Assembly: GCF_021390245.1 (NCBI RefSeq)
Contig: NZ_JAJUXH010000010.1
Span: forward strand, 62,001-126,000
Reading direction: 5' to 3'
DNA: 64,000 bases
Source of the DNA: Dyadobacter sp. CY323
Lineage (GTDB): Bacteria; Bacteroidota; Bacteroidia; Cytophagales; Spirosomataceae
In this document: in pieces, positions 49,472 through 58,185 of the stretch
Numbering within the stretch: position 1 is the stretch's first letter
Layout of the letters: every line of letters begins with the position of its first letter
The notes under the pieces: model-generated
Told to the model about the DNA's origin: nothing
What the model saw: the letters and a program-made list of their open reading frames with translations, nothing else
Database searches by the model: none
Translations under genes and position numbers: made by a program

Positions 49472-50347
49472 ATGAAAAAAGTAAGCCTCAGTGATTCCGG
49501 ACCGAAAGTATCAGAAGCAATTTATGGTTTCTGGAGATGGACCGACGAAGGTGCCGTAACGACTACTCAAATCGAAAAAACGATTAATCTGTGCCTGGAA
49601 CTTGGTATTAATACGTTTGATCATGCAGACATTTACGGCGATTTTACCATTGAGGAGCATTTTGGAAAAATTATTCAAAACAAATCTTTCAAACGCGAAG
49701 ACATTATATTGTTCAGCAAATGCGGGATAAGAAAGTCTGCCGACAAGTACTTAACCTACTACGACACGTCGCGCGAGCACATTCTGGACAGCATTAATGG
49801 ATCGCTCAAAAGGCTAAAAACGGATTATCTCGATATTTTCCTTCTGCACCAAAGTGACTTTCTTTCTGATCCTGAAGAAACTGCGGGCGCATTGGCTGAA
49901 ATTGTTACATCCGGAAAAGCGAAACACATCGGTGTTGCCAACTTCTCAGTTTTTCAACATCAACTGCTTGCCTCTTATCTCAGAATTCCGATTGTAACGA
50001 ACCATATTGAGCTTAATCTGATGAATATTTCGGCCATAGAGGATGGTCGCATTGATTTTATCAAACAAAGTTTCAGCAAACCACTTGCCTGGGCACCATT
50101 GGCCGGTGGTAAAATCCTTCACGGAACGGATGAAAAAGCGGTGAGGTTGCGTTCAAAACTGGAAGAAATCAGCAGGAAATACGATGCAAACATCGAACAA
50201 ACTGCGGTCGCCTGGTTGATGAAACTAGGTACTTTGCCAATCATCGGCTCACTATCCGAAGCACGGATCAGGAATGGCGCAAGTGCATCGGATGTGCAGC
50301 TTAGCCGGGAAGATTGGTATGAAATCTATCAGGTTGCAGGAAAATAG
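49472..50347 (+). CDS. Aldo/keto reductase (YdhF-like)
   Basis: NADPH-dependent reductase of the AKR fold, 291 residues from ATG 49472 (the TTG at 49445 is upstream of or within the promoter element). The tetrad is visible: Asp50, Tyr55 (DHADIYGDF), Lys83 (FSKCGIR) and His126 (FLLHQSD). The C-terminal PIIGSLSEARI segment is the phosphate-binding part. The substrate cannot be told from sequence. Confidence 0.9.
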   Translation: MKKVSLSDSGPKVSEAIYGFWRWTDEGAVTTTQIEKTINLCLELGINTFDHADIYGDFTIEEHFGKIIQNKSFKREDIILFSKCGIRKSADKYLTYYDTSREHILDSINGSLKRLKTDYLDIFLLHQSDFLSDPEETAGALAEIVTSGKAKHIGVANFSVFQHQLLASYLRIPIVTNHIELNLMNISAIEDGRIDFIKQSFSKPLAWAPLAGGKILHGTDEKAVRLRSKLEEISRKYDANIEQTAVAWLMKLGTLPIIGSLSEARIRNGASASDVQLSREDWYEIYQVAGK

Positions 50348-50350
50348 ACG

Positions 50351-51283
50351 TTATTTACTCAGCACGACGCTCCATTCATTTCCACTGAATACGTGTTCCT
50401 GCTGGGAGAAATTTCCCATATTAATCGCGATTGAAAACTTGAGCAGGCTGTTAAAATAGCCTACTCTTTCTCCCTCCGGTGCCTCACCAAATGTATTAAC
50501 GTACAGTACCTGGCCATCGAAAACTTTCTTTTTTTTACTAAAAACCTGCACTTTGACCCTTTCTCCGGGCTTGATATTCAGCTTATTAAAAGTCGTTTTA
50601 TCAATATTGGTCCAGACATTTCCGTACTGAATGTCCAGGATCGGAATTCCGCCTTGAACCTTATTATTCCCGAACTTCGGTTTTTGATAAGGAATCGCAA
50701 CAACTGCAGCTGGAAGCTTTTTGCCAACTTCTTCAAACTTAATGACTTTCGATGCTAAACGGGCGCCGGTAAATGCGTAAACATCCCGGCCGTGAAACGT
50801 ATACGATTCACCCGAGTTTTGGCGACGATTGATTGCCTCATCGATTTCCCGGATTTCCTGAATGCCCATTTCTTCTGCAACCAATGTGAGTGTGCCATTG
50901 TCCGGCGTTACAAAATAATGGCCGGTTTTTGTCAGAACAACAACGGATTTTCGCTTCGTGCCGACTCCGGGATCGACTACTGAAACGAAAACAGTGCCCA
51001 CTGGCCAATATGGGGCCGTTTGAACCAAACGATAAGATGCCTCCCAAATGTTAAACGGAGGGATTTCATGCGTGACATCGTAGATTTTCAAATCAGGTGC
51101 TACGCCGGAAGCAACTCCTTTCATGGCTGAAACTGCGCCATCTTTGAGCCCGAAATCCGATTGAAATACCAAAATACCAGGCTTCGTTTCCGAACCACAA
51201 GATAGGAATGCAACTGTACAAACGAGTTGAACAAACAGGGCTAACCCTTTCAGATACAATCGTTCCGCCGTTGAAATTCTCAT
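50351..51283 (-). CDS. Exported SAM hydrolase (SAM hydroxide adenosyltransferase, DUF62)
   Basis: 310 residues. The family (fluorinase/chlorinase-like) normally splits S-adenosylmethionine into adenosine and methionine. The conserved FQSDFGLKDGAVSAMKG, VVDPGVGTKRKSVVV, TPDNGTL and YTFHGRDVYAFTGARLA segments are present, including the Asp, Arg and His of the catalytic set. A 29-residue hydrophobic leader ending AFLSC-GSETK suggests a lipoprotein outside the cytoplasm, which is odd for an enzyme of SAM. It starts at ATG 51283. Confidence 0.88.
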   Translation of the reverse strand: MRISTAERLYLKGLALFVQLVCTVAFLSCGSETKPGILVFQSDFGLKDGAVSAMKGVASGVAPDLKIYDVTHEIPPFNIWEASYRLVQTAPYWPVGTVFVSVVDPGVGTKRKSVVVLTKTGHYFVTPDNGTLTLVAEEMGIQEIREIDEAINRRQNSGESYTFHGRDVYAFTGARLASKVIKFEEVGKKLPAAVVAIPYQKPKFGNNKVQGGIPILDIQYGNVWTNIDKTTFNKLNIKPGERVKVQVFSKKKKVFDGQVLYVNTFGEAPEGERVGYFNSLLKFSIAINMGNFSQQEHVFSGNEWSVVLSK

Positions 51284-51321
51284 ATCATATATCCTCGTGT
51301 TGAACCGGTTGAGACTTAAAA

Positions 51322-51900
51322 CTACTTCAACTGTTTGGCATCCAGCTTTCTGATGATGGCTTTTTTGCTAAACAATAATCGCCATACTGCAAAAGGCATT
51401 TCCTGAGTGGGCATACATGCTTTGCAAACCGGGCTTTCGGCCGCGACCGGCGCATTGTACACCAACAGTGTATCATTTAATTGCTGCAGATTATCATTTG
51501 CTACCGAGTTGTTTTTTGCACTATATAAATACGCATCCAGCAATTCACGCTCTTTCGCCGCAAGGTCCGGGTTTTTCAAATCAGCCATTCCCAGTAGTTG
51601 AATGTGCACGCCATATTCTTTTTCCAAAGCGGCGATAACCGGAATTTTAGAAAGGTCTTTACAAATTTCACCTGCCCGGTCCGGACTTTGACCGAGTTGA
51701 TTTGTCAGCGATTTTTCAGCGATTTTCGAGATTTTCTTTCCCCACTCATCTGCCGAATAAATCAACTGAGTATTTGTAACCCGTTTTATCTGAGAGGCTT
51801 TGATTTCCGCATTCAGTTCCTTTGTATTTTCTATCCGGCCACTGGTATCACAAGCTGCCAGCAAGAGTACCAGGCTGGCACAACCTATTAGTCGTTTCAT
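51322..51900 (-). CDS. Lipoprotein with a CxxC motif, possibly DUF3365/Tll0287-like
   Basis: 192 residues; a clear lipobox LLAAC places the lipidated Cys at residue 17. The segment ADLKNPDLAAKERELLDAYL followed by LLVYNAPVAAESPVCKAC recalls the RNP...PI...CxxCH region of the Tll0287-like (DUF3365) haem domain. Here CKACM lacks the haem-ligand His, so it may not bind haem. The last 25 residues are basic. Function unknown; the SAM hydrolase gene follows on the same strand after 38 bases. Confidence 0.7.
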   Translation of the reverse strand: MKRLIGCASLVLLLAACDTSGRIENTKELNAEIKASQIKRVTNTQLIYSADEWGKKISKIAEKSLTNQLGQSPDRAGEICKDLSKIPVIAALEKEYGVHIQLLGMADLKNPDLAAKERELLDAYLYSAKNNSVANDNLQQLNDTLLVYNAPVAAESPVCKACMPTQEMPFAVWRLLFSKKAIIRKLDAKQLK

Positions 51901-51907
51901 TTCATTT

Positions 51908-51915
51908 CAAATTTA
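51908..51915 (-). promoter_or_regulatory. -7 promoter element directly before the CxxC lipoprotein gene
   Basis: On the minus strand it reads TAAATTTG, matching TAnnTTTG. Only seven bases separate it from the ATG at 51900, so the transcript would have almost no leader. Confidence 0.5.
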
Positions 51916-51942
51916 GCTTTTCTACATCCTTCCTAAAATCCC

Positions 51943-51950
51943 TATCTTTG
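51943..51950 (+). promoter_or_regulatory. -7 promoter element of prfA
   Basis: TATCTTTG matches TAnnTTTG 37 bases before the prfA ATG. A TTTAG-like sequence lies about 27 bases upstream, not at the ideal spacing. Confidence 0.55.
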
Positions 51951-51987
51951 TGCCCCGAATGGGTCGTGCCAAAGATATTCAATAAAG

Positions 51988-53061
51988 ATGATCGATAAGT
52001 TAGAAGCTATAAAAGAACGTTTCGAAGAAGTTTCGCAACAAATTGTACAGCCCGAAATCGTTTCGGATTCTGCCCGTTATTCCAAGATCAGTAAAGAATA
52101 TAAAGACCTTGGAAAGATCGTTGCGCAGTATAATATGTATCTCAAAATTCAAAAAGATATTGCCGGAACAAAGGAACTCATCGCAACCGAAAAGGACGAG
52201 GAACTGAGAGAAATGGCGAAAGAGGAGCTCGACGACCTGAGTCCGAAATTGGAAGAATTGGAACAAAATATAAAAGAGTTACTAATCCCAAAAGATCCGA
52301 ACGACAGCCGCAACATCATTTTAGAGGTACGCGGCGGAACGGGTGGCGACGAGGCCGCGATTTTTGCGGGGGACTTGTTCCGGATGTATCAGCGGTTTTT
52401 CGAAAAAATGGGCTGGCGATCGTCGATCATGGACTTTACAGAAGGTTCAAATGGCGGTTATAAAGAGATTATCTGTAAGGTTGAGGGAGAAGATGTGTAT
52501 GGCAAAATGAAGTTTGAATCGGGAGTTCACCGGGTTCAGCGCGTACCTCAAACAGAATCTCAGGGGCGCATTCACACGTCGGCAGCTTCTGTGGCTGTAT
52601 TGCCGGAAGCGGAGGAAGTGGATGTTCAGATCAATATGAATGATGTCCGGGTTGATACATTCCAATCGTCCGGTGCTGGTGGTCAGTCTGTTAACACCAC
52701 TTATTCAGCAGTAAGATTAACCCACATTCCTTCCGGGCTTGTGGTGAGCTGCCAGGACGAACGTTCTCAATTAAAAAACAAAGACCGCGCATTGAGCGTT
52801 TTGCGTTCCAGGTTATATGAGATTAAACTAAAAGAACACAACGACGCGATCAGTTCTCAGCGTAAATCCATGGTTGGTAGCGGCGACCGTTCCGATAAAA
52901 TCCGCACCTACAACTACCCTCAAAGCCGCATTACTGATCACCGGATCGGCTATACCGTTTACAATCTCCCCGCGGTAATGGAAGGCGACATTGCCGAATT
53001 CATCGAAAGGCTAAGAATCGCTGAAAATGCGGAGAGAATGCAGGAAGGAGAAACGGTTTAA
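51988..53061 (+). CDS. prfA: Peptide chain release factor 1
   Basis: Ends translation at UAA and UAG. 357 residues, full length. The stop-codon reading tripeptide is Pro187-Gln188-Thr189 (RVPQTESQG, the PxT class), and the peptidyl-tRNA hydrolysis motif is Gly231-Gly232-Gln233 (SSGAGGQSVNTT). The Ser after GGQ is usual in this phylum. It has its own promoter element and is followed by a cluster of hairpins at 53069-53207. Confidence 0.96.
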   Translation: MIDKLEAIKERFEEVSQQIVQPEIVSDSARYSKISKEYKDLGKIVAQYNMYLKIQKDIAGTKELIATEKDEELREMAKEELDDLSPKLEELEQNIKELLIPKDPNDSRNIILEVRGGTGGDEAAIFAGDLFRMYQRFFEKMGWRSSIMDFTEGSNGGYKEIICKVEGEDVYGKMKFESGVHRVQRVPQTESQGRIHTSAASVAVLPEAEEVDVQINMNDVRVDTFQSSGAGGQSVNTTYSAVRLTHIPSGLVVSCQDERSQLKNKDRALSVLRSRLYEIKLKEHNDAISSQRKSMVGSGDRSDKIRTYNYPQSRITDHRIGYTVYNLPAVMEGDIAEFIERLRIAENAERMQEGETV

Positions 53062-53068
53062 GCAAAAG

Positions 53069-53207
53069 TTAGTGCGAAGGTAGACCTTCGCGACTAATAT
53101 GAGGAGGCCTCTGGCCGACAGCAATCAAAATGCTTATACCATACTTATTTCCGCTTCACGGCCGGAGGCCTTGGAATAGTTGGTCCGAACGGGACGTTCG
53201 AACCAAC
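53069..53207. repeat. Three-hairpin intergenic element between prfA and the thioredoxin gene
   Basis: Hairpin a: TTAGTGCGAAGG (53069-53080) with CCTTCGCGACTAA (53085-53097, one bulge). Hairpin b: AGGCCTCTGGCCG (53105-53117) with CGGCCGGAGGCCT (53159-53171) across a 41-base loop. Hairpin c: GTTGGTCCGAACG (53179-53191) with CGTTCGAACCAAC (53195-53207). Together they fill the convergent gap and probably end transcription from both sides. Confidence 0.8.
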
Positions 53208-53209
53208 TG

Positions 53210-53764
53210 CTATGGATAAAGTGCCGAGTAGGTCTTCGATTTATAGGCTTCGAAGTCTTCTTTTTTGTGATGATCGTCGCCGATGAAGGTGATGATCTGA
53301 TGAAATTCTTTGGCTTTCAGGTATCCGGGAAGTGGCTGGATCATATTGAATTTGTCGTCCAGAAAAACAGTAGTAGGGTAACTCGGCTGATTATTGGTTA
53401 GCGCCAATGCAATTTCATTGATTCCACGTCCGCCCTGAGCCAGATATTTGAATTTTTTGTCCCCCAATGTAATGGCTTCTTTTTGCTCCGCATCGAGCTT
53501 TACGGCATAATATTTCTTATTAACATACTCGACAACCGCCTTATTTTTGAACGTTTCGCGGTCCATTACCTTGCACCATCCGCACCAGTCGGTATATAAA
53601 TCGATCATCACTTTTCTGGGCTCTTTCTGGATTTTCGTAAAAGCTTCTTCAATCGTAAGCCATTGAATTCCTTCTGCCGGGCGGCTCTCAGAATCCGAGC
53701 GAAATCCCGTCGACACGGTCAAAATGACCAGTATCAAGAGAAATGTAGTTTTGAAAGTTTTCAT
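53210..53764 (-). CDS. Exported thioredoxin-fold protein (CGWC)
   Basis: I start at ATG 53764 (MKTFKTTFLLILVIL, a signal peptide), giving 184 residues. The active site is YTDWCGWCKVMDRETF, of the DUF255/DsbD-gamma-like subgroup, and PSYPTTVFLDD supplies the cis-Pro region. A periplasmic disulfide reductase role is likely, partner unknown. Its 3' end borders a hairpin cluster. Confidence 0.88.
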   Translation of the reverse strand: MKTFKTTFLLILVILTVSTGFRSDSESRPAEGIQWLTIEEAFTKIQKEPRKVMIDLYTDWCGWCKVMDRETFKNKAVVEYVNKKYYAVKLDAEQKEAITLGDKKFKYLAQGGRGINEIALALTNNQPSYPTTVFLDDKFNMIQPLPGYLKAKEFHQIITFIGDDHHKKEDFEAYKSKTYSALYP

Positions 53765-53852
53765 CTTGTTTTGGATTACTTCAAATAAACAGAATGTATC
53801 GACAGAAAATTGCTTGGCCACGGGTTGCTTACAATGCTAAATGAATGCCAAT

Positions 53853-54770
53853 TTATGCTTTTGTTTTGGCTAATGAAACCAGGATCCCGCCAGCGACGAT
53901 CAACACCATCCCCGTAAGCATGGAAACCGAGGGCATGGCTTCGCCCATGAAAAATCCGATGAGTACCGAGAACAAAATGTTGGAATAACCGATGGCTGCC
54001 ACGCGTCCCGCTTTGTCAAACGTAAATGACTGCGTGAGCATTCTCTGCCCCATTAACGCCGTTAACCCAAGTGCCAAAAATCCCGCCCATTGAAGGGAAT
54101 CGTCCGGCCATTTGAAAGTCCCGATCAGAAAATCGAGGTGCTCCATTGGGTAGTACGTGCCGACCAACATCGAAACGATTGGCATTACAATACCACTTAA
54201 CATAAACGAAAGAATGATAGACCGGGTGTCGTAAACCACGCCGAGCTGCCGGATCGACAGATAGGAAATTGCAGTTAATAATGCATTTCCGAGTCCCAAT
54301 GCATTATCGCGGAGTGATATGGAAAGGTCGGGGCGAAAGACAAACAGAATGCCGGCGAAACCGATAAATATCGCAGTCCATTCTTTTGGGTTCAATGTTT
54401 CGCCGATCAGCAGCCAGGAAAACAAGGCAAGAAATATCGGGTACGTGTATTGATAAGTAGAAGCACGTCCCAACCCGAGCGTTTGGATCGCGTAGAAAAG
54501 CATATAAAGTGACAATGTGCCCACTACACCCCTGAAAATCAGCAATCCAAGCCTGCCACCTTCCTGCTTGACCGGCCTCCGCCAAATGCTGCTGAGCACG
54601 AAGACAACCCCAACGATATTGCGAAAAAATACCAGTTGCACAATATGAAATTCCTTGCCAAGCCACTTGGAGATCGCAGATGTGAGGGAAAAGAAGAAAG
54701 CAGCTCCCAGCATCAGGTAAATGCCTTTTTGGGAAGATTTAGATGCAAGAAAATCTGGTGTCGCAGCCAA
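53853..54770 (-). CDS. DMT-superfamily (EamA) transporter
   Basis: About 305 residues with ten membrane helices in two EamA repeats (about 15-145 and 160-300). The frame opens at TTG 54770; the first ATG is 54713, just inside helix 1 (MLGAAFFFSLTSAISK), so the TTG is preferred to keep the helix complete. The family exports or imports small metabolites; substrate unknown. Confidence 0.82.
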   Translation of the reverse strand: MAATPDFLASKSSQKGIYLMLGAAFFFSLTSAISKWLGKEFHIVQLVFFRNIVGVVFVLSSIWRRPVKQEGGRLGLLIFRGVVGTLSLYMLFYAIQTLGLGRASTYQYTYPIFLALFSWLLIGETLNPKEWTAIFIGFAGILFVFRPDLSISLRDNALGLGNALLTAISYLSIRQLGVVYDTRSIILSFMLSGIVMPIVSMLVGTYYPMEHLDFLIGTFKWPDDSLQWAGFLALGLTALMGQRMLTQSFTFDKAGRVAAIGYSNILFSVLIGFFMGEAMPSVSMLTGMVLIVAGGILVSLAKTKA

Positions 54771-54832
54771 TAAATTAGATTTTGGTCAAAGATAACGCAT
54801 CTGTCAAATAGTCGAAAATCAATTCAATTATC

Positions 54833-54840
54833 TACCTTTG
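54833..54840 (+). promoter_or_regulatory. -7 promoter element of the cobalamin riboswitch transcript
   Basis: TACCTTTG matches TAnnTTTG and lies immediately upstream of the predicted 5' end of the riboswitch. Confidence 0.6.
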
Positions 54841-54844
54841 CAGC

Positions 54845-55059
54845 GTTTGGTGCCAACCGCTGATTCAATGCAGCCATTAGGCTTAATAGGGAATTCCGTT
54901 GATCCGGAAGCTGTCCCCGCAACTGTAAGTCTGTTTCATTTGACCCGATCTTCTTAGCCACTGTTTCACGCAAACGGGAAGGCGCGGGATCAAAAGACGA
55001 GCCAGGAGACCTGCCAGAACATTCTGACTTTTCCGTTTTCGGAGGAAAAATAAAAGTCA
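54845..55059 (+). ncRNA. Cobalamin (AdoCbl) riboswitch with downstream expression platform
   Basis: The conserved cobalamin aptamer parts are in order: GGTGCC near 54849, the AATAGGGAA core (54885-54893), the GCTGTCCCCGCAACTGTAA segment (54909-54928), GCCACTGT (54957-54964) and GGGAAGGCG (54976-54984), then the B12 box GAGCCAGGAGACCTGCCAG (54999-55017). A hairpin (GACTTTTCC with GGAAAAATAAAAGTC, 55025-55059) follows and may end transcription or hide the start site when B12 is bound. It controls the TonB receptor at 55084. Confidence 0.92.
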
Positions 55060-55083
55060 ACGACAAATCCATTCAGTTCGCAG

Positions 55084-57021
55084 GTGATCATTAACCGGAT
55101 CTTGGTTATTCTATTTTCGATTACAACAGGCATTCTTTTGTCCGGGAAAACGTATGCGCAAAAAGACAGCATTCGTCTGGAACCGGTTATCGTTCAGGGA
55201 TTTGTTCCTGTAAAATTCATGAGCGGGCTGAAAGTGCAGAAATTCGATTCGACCACATTAAGTCAGTTTAAATTCCGCAATATCTCCGATCTGCTTTCAT
55301 TATATACGCCCATCGCATTTAAAAACTACGGCCCCGGACAACTGAACACTGCGTCGTTTCGGGGCACTTCATCCAATCACACGGCGGTATTATGGAATGG
55401 GCTCAACATCAATTCCCCGTCATTAGGCCAAACTGATTTTTCTACCATTCCCGTCGCAGGTTTTGATCAGCTTTCCGTTCAGTATGGTTCTGCTGCCAGC
55501 ATTGTAGGCACCGATGCAGTCGGGGGAAGCATTTTACTGGGGAGTTCTCCAGTAAATGCGGGTTTTAATGCATCCGTCGGACATCAGCATGAAAGCTTTG
55601 ATAATTACCAGTCACAGGTTTCGGCAAATTATGGGGTGAAACTCAATGACATCTGGAAAATTTCAGGAAAGACAAATGCATATTATGGAATGACTAATAA
55701 CCACTTTCCATATTCGCAGAGAAGAGGTTACTCGATCTTACCTTCTGAAACTTTTCAAAAAGGTCTGGTTCAGGATCTGTTTTTGCAATCGAAGAATGAT
55801 CAGGAATTATCGGCACATATCTGGCTGACAAACAATAAACTAACCATCGCGCCAAACGAGCTGGCCGGCCGGGAACTGACTCTCACCGAAGCCTATCGGA
55901 CGATGTTACGTTACCGTTTTAAAGATCTGGCATTGCGGACTTCCTGGGTCCGGGATATCATTGATTATGCCAAAAGTGATTTCAAAAATCCCGATCATGC
56001 GGTGACCGATAAATTCTCGAACCGCATTGAAAAAGATTTTCAATGGAATATCGGAACAAATGGGAATGCCGTTCAAGTAAAAGCAGGCGCTGAATGGACT
56101 CATTTTCGGGCGAAACTTTCGGGTTATAAAAACCCTCTGATCACTGAAAACCGCGGAGATCTGTTTCTGCTAACCCGTTTTCAGGTTACACAGCGTGTGC
56201 TGCTTTCTTTGAACCTCCGGCAGGCGTTGATCACGCGTTTCAACCCGCCAGTGACACCTTCTTTCGGAGGAGAATATATATTAATTCAAAAGCACTTTTA
56301 CCATTTGAAACTGAAAGGTTCGATCGCCAGAAGCTACCGGGTTCCTACTTTGAATGAACGCTACTGGAAAGAACTGGGAAATCCGGAAATCAGGCCGGAG
56401 AGTGGGTGGAACCGGGAAATCGGCCTCGATCAAACGTATCAAATCACAGCCAACCAGCATCTGACCACGTCCATTACCGGATATTATAACCGGATCAAAG
56501 ATTGGACCTACTGGAATCCTGCCAGGAACTACCGCGTCGAGAATTTAAAGCAGGTTTTAGCCAAAGGCATTGAATTTCAATTGGGCTGGAAAAGTAACTA
56601 TGGCGTATTGCGATCAGGTGCAAACCTGGGTTATGCATTCAATAATAGCACCCAGGAAAAGTCTTACGATGCCTATTCAGCGGAAATCGTAGGAAAACAA
56701 CTGGTTTTTGTTCCCATGCATTCCGGAAATGGAAATGTGTACGTTCTGTACAAAAAGTGGAAGGTTACCGGGCAGCTTCAGGCATTCAGCAAACGGTACA
56801 GTACATTCGACAATTCCCAGTTTTTGCCAGGATACACCCTGGTAAATATGCTCACCGAAACGACTTTGAACCTGAACAGAATCAGGCTGCTGATCCAGGG
56901 CCGCGTCGACAATCTTGCTAATACTTTTTACCTGAATGTAAGGAACAATGCAATGCCGGGACGGAGCTTTGCATTAAGTTTGGTAGTGAATTACCGGTCA
57001 ACGAAGAATAATTTTTATTAA
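55084..57021 (+). CDS. btuB: TonB-dependent receptor under B12 riboswitch control (BtuB-like)
   Basis: 645 residues: signal peptide ending near TYAQ, plug domain (about 35-155, RNISDLLSLYTPIAFKNYG and GTDAVGGSILLG) and a beta-barrel with a C-terminal aromatic strand. The start is GTG 55084; an in-frame TAA at 55051 and no ATG in between rule out others upstream. Location just behind a cobalamin riboswitch and before a propeller lipoprotein indicates cobalamin uptake. Bound corrinoid specificity is unknown. Confidence 0.88.
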   Translation: MIINRILVILFSITTGILLSGKTYAQKDSIRLEPVIVQGFVPVKFMSGLKVQKFDSTTLSQFKFRNISDLLSLYTPIAFKNYGPGQLNTASFRGTSSNHTAVLWNGLNINSPSLGQTDFSTIPVAGFDQLSVQYGSAASIVGTDAVGGSILLGSSPVNAGFNASVGHQHESFDNYQSQVSANYGVKLNDIWKISGKTNAYYGMTNNHFPYSQRRGYSILPSETFQKGLVQDLFLQSKNDQELSAHIWLTNNKLTIAPNELAGRELTLTEAYRTMLRYRFKDLALRTSWVRDIIDYAKSDFKNPDHAVTDKFSNRIEKDFQWNIGTNGNAVQVKAGAEWTHFRAKLSGYKNPLITENRGDLFLLTRFQVTQRVLLSLNLRQALITRFNPPVTPSFGGEYILIQKHFYHLKLKGSIARSYRVPTLNERYWKELGNPEIRPESGWNREIGLDQTYQITANQHLTTSITGYYNRIKDWTYWNPARNYRVENLKQVLAKGIEFQLGWKSNYGVLRSGANLGYAFNNSTQEKSYDAYSAEIVGKQLVFVPMHSGNGNVYVLYKKWKVTGQLQAFSKRYSTFDNSQFLPGYTLVNMLTETTLNLNRIRLLIQGRVDNLANTFYLNVRNNAMPGRSFALSLVVNYRSTKNNFY

Positions 57022-57024
57022 TAA

Positions 57025-58116
57025 ATGAACAACATGAAAAAACAATTAACCAGAGTAGCTGCCCTAGTAGCATTCTCCCTCGTTTTCTGGTCTTGCAACC
57101 AGAGTGATCCGGCACCAAAAGGCGATTACGTAAAAGGCGTTTTTGTGCTGAATGAAGGCAATTTCTTCCAGAATAATGGCGCGATTTCGTTTTTCACCAG
57201 AGAAGAAACTACTTCGCAAGACGATATCTTTTCCAGAGTGAACGGGAAAGTGCTGGGTGGCGGCGTGCAAGGTTACGCAGTGGCTGGAGAAAAAGGTCTG
57301 ATACTCGTCGATAACTCCGCCGCGGGACTGGATAAAGTTGAAATTATAAATAGCAACACTTTTCAGGATCTGACGAGCATTGGTGCGCCGGACATCGAAA
57401 ACCCACGTGAGATTGTGATCGGTAACAATAATAAAGCCTATGTTTCCTGCTGGGGGGCAAACGCGGATTACAAATATACGACAGGCTACATTGCAGTAAT
57501 CGATCTCGGCTCACACAAGGTTACCAAGAAAATCGCCATTACCGGCGGCCCTGAAAATCTGGTGTATAACAATGGAAAATTGTTTGTGGGTACCAATTCC
57601 GATGGCGGCGGTAAAACACTTACTGTCATTAACACTACGAGTGACGACGTCGTCAAAACCATCACAGTTCCAGGCAGCGCAACTCCCATCGGCATTGATG
57701 CGAACGGTAAGCTTTGGGCCGGTGCCGGAACCAATGCGTTGAAAATCAATGTAGATAGCTATGCTATTGAAAGTACACTTCCGATCGGTTCTGATTCCAA
57801 AAAGTCAGCCCGGAATTTTGCATTGAGTGCTGATCTTAAAAGCATCTTTTTCGTGCTTTCTTACTTTGATGCGAACTATGTCAGCCACGGCGAAACATAC
57901 AAATTTGGAGTAACCGACACACAAATCAATGTAGCAACCCCATTGATCAAGCGAGTATTTAGCGGGTTATCGGTAGATCCTTCGCAGGGTTTGATCTACG
58001 CCGGAGTAACTCCTTCTTACGCACAAGCTGGATATGCAGTACGATACAGGGGCGATGGAAGTCTGGTAGATTCTATCAAAGTGGGAGTGGCGCCAACCGG
58101 CTTCTTTTTCAAATAA
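57025..58116 (+). CDS. Beta-propeller surface lipoprotein (DUF5074/YncE-like, BtuG-like)
   Basis: 363 residues. A lipoprotein signal ends in LVFWSC; the following GVFVLNEGNFFQNNGAISFF and many short NxxTV/KxL propeller blades fit the DUF5074 and YncE-like proteins. In Bacteroides, BtuG is a surface propeller lipoprotein that captures B12 for BtuB. Position three bases after the receptor and under the same riboswitch supports that role here, but the sequence alone does not prove cobalamin binding. Confidence 0.82.
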   Translation: MNNMKKQLTRVAALVAFSLVFWSCNQSDPAPKGDYVKGVFVLNEGNFFQNNGAISFFTREETTSQDDIFSRVNGKVLGGGVQGYAVAGEKGLILVDNSAAGLDKVEIINSNTFQDLTSIGAPDIENPREIVIGNNNKAYVSCWGANADYKYTTGYIAVIDLGSHKVTKKIAITGGPENLVYNNGKLFVGTNSDGGGKTLTVINTTSDDVVKTITVPGSATPIGIDANGKLWAGAGTNALKINVDSYAIESTLPIGSDSKKSARNFALSADLKSIFFVLSYFDANYVSHGETYKFGVTDTQINVATPLIKRVFSGLSVDPSQGLIYAGVTPSYAQAGYAVRYRGDGSLVDSIKVGVAPTGFFFK

Positions 58117-58131
58117 AATCCTTACATGCAA

Positions 58132-58163
58132 AAGAGCCTCTGAACGCAAATTCAGAGGCTCTT
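58132..58163. terminator. Bidirectional terminator after the B12 operon
   Basis: Perfect 13-base arms AAGAGCCTCTGAA (58132-58144) and TTCAGAGGCTCTT (58151-58163) with a 6-base loop. The run of A before it gives a U-tract for the minus-strand TPR gene. Confidence 0.85.
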
Positions 58164-58185
58164 GTATGTCCCAACGGTTTTATAG

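Noticed and set aside
52546..52554. Pro-Gln-Thr in RF1 in place of the E. coli Pro-Ala-Thr, and Ser after GGQ
   Set aside because: PxT is the accepted RF1 motif and these residues are usual in Bacteroidota release factors, so no altered stop-codon use is indicated.
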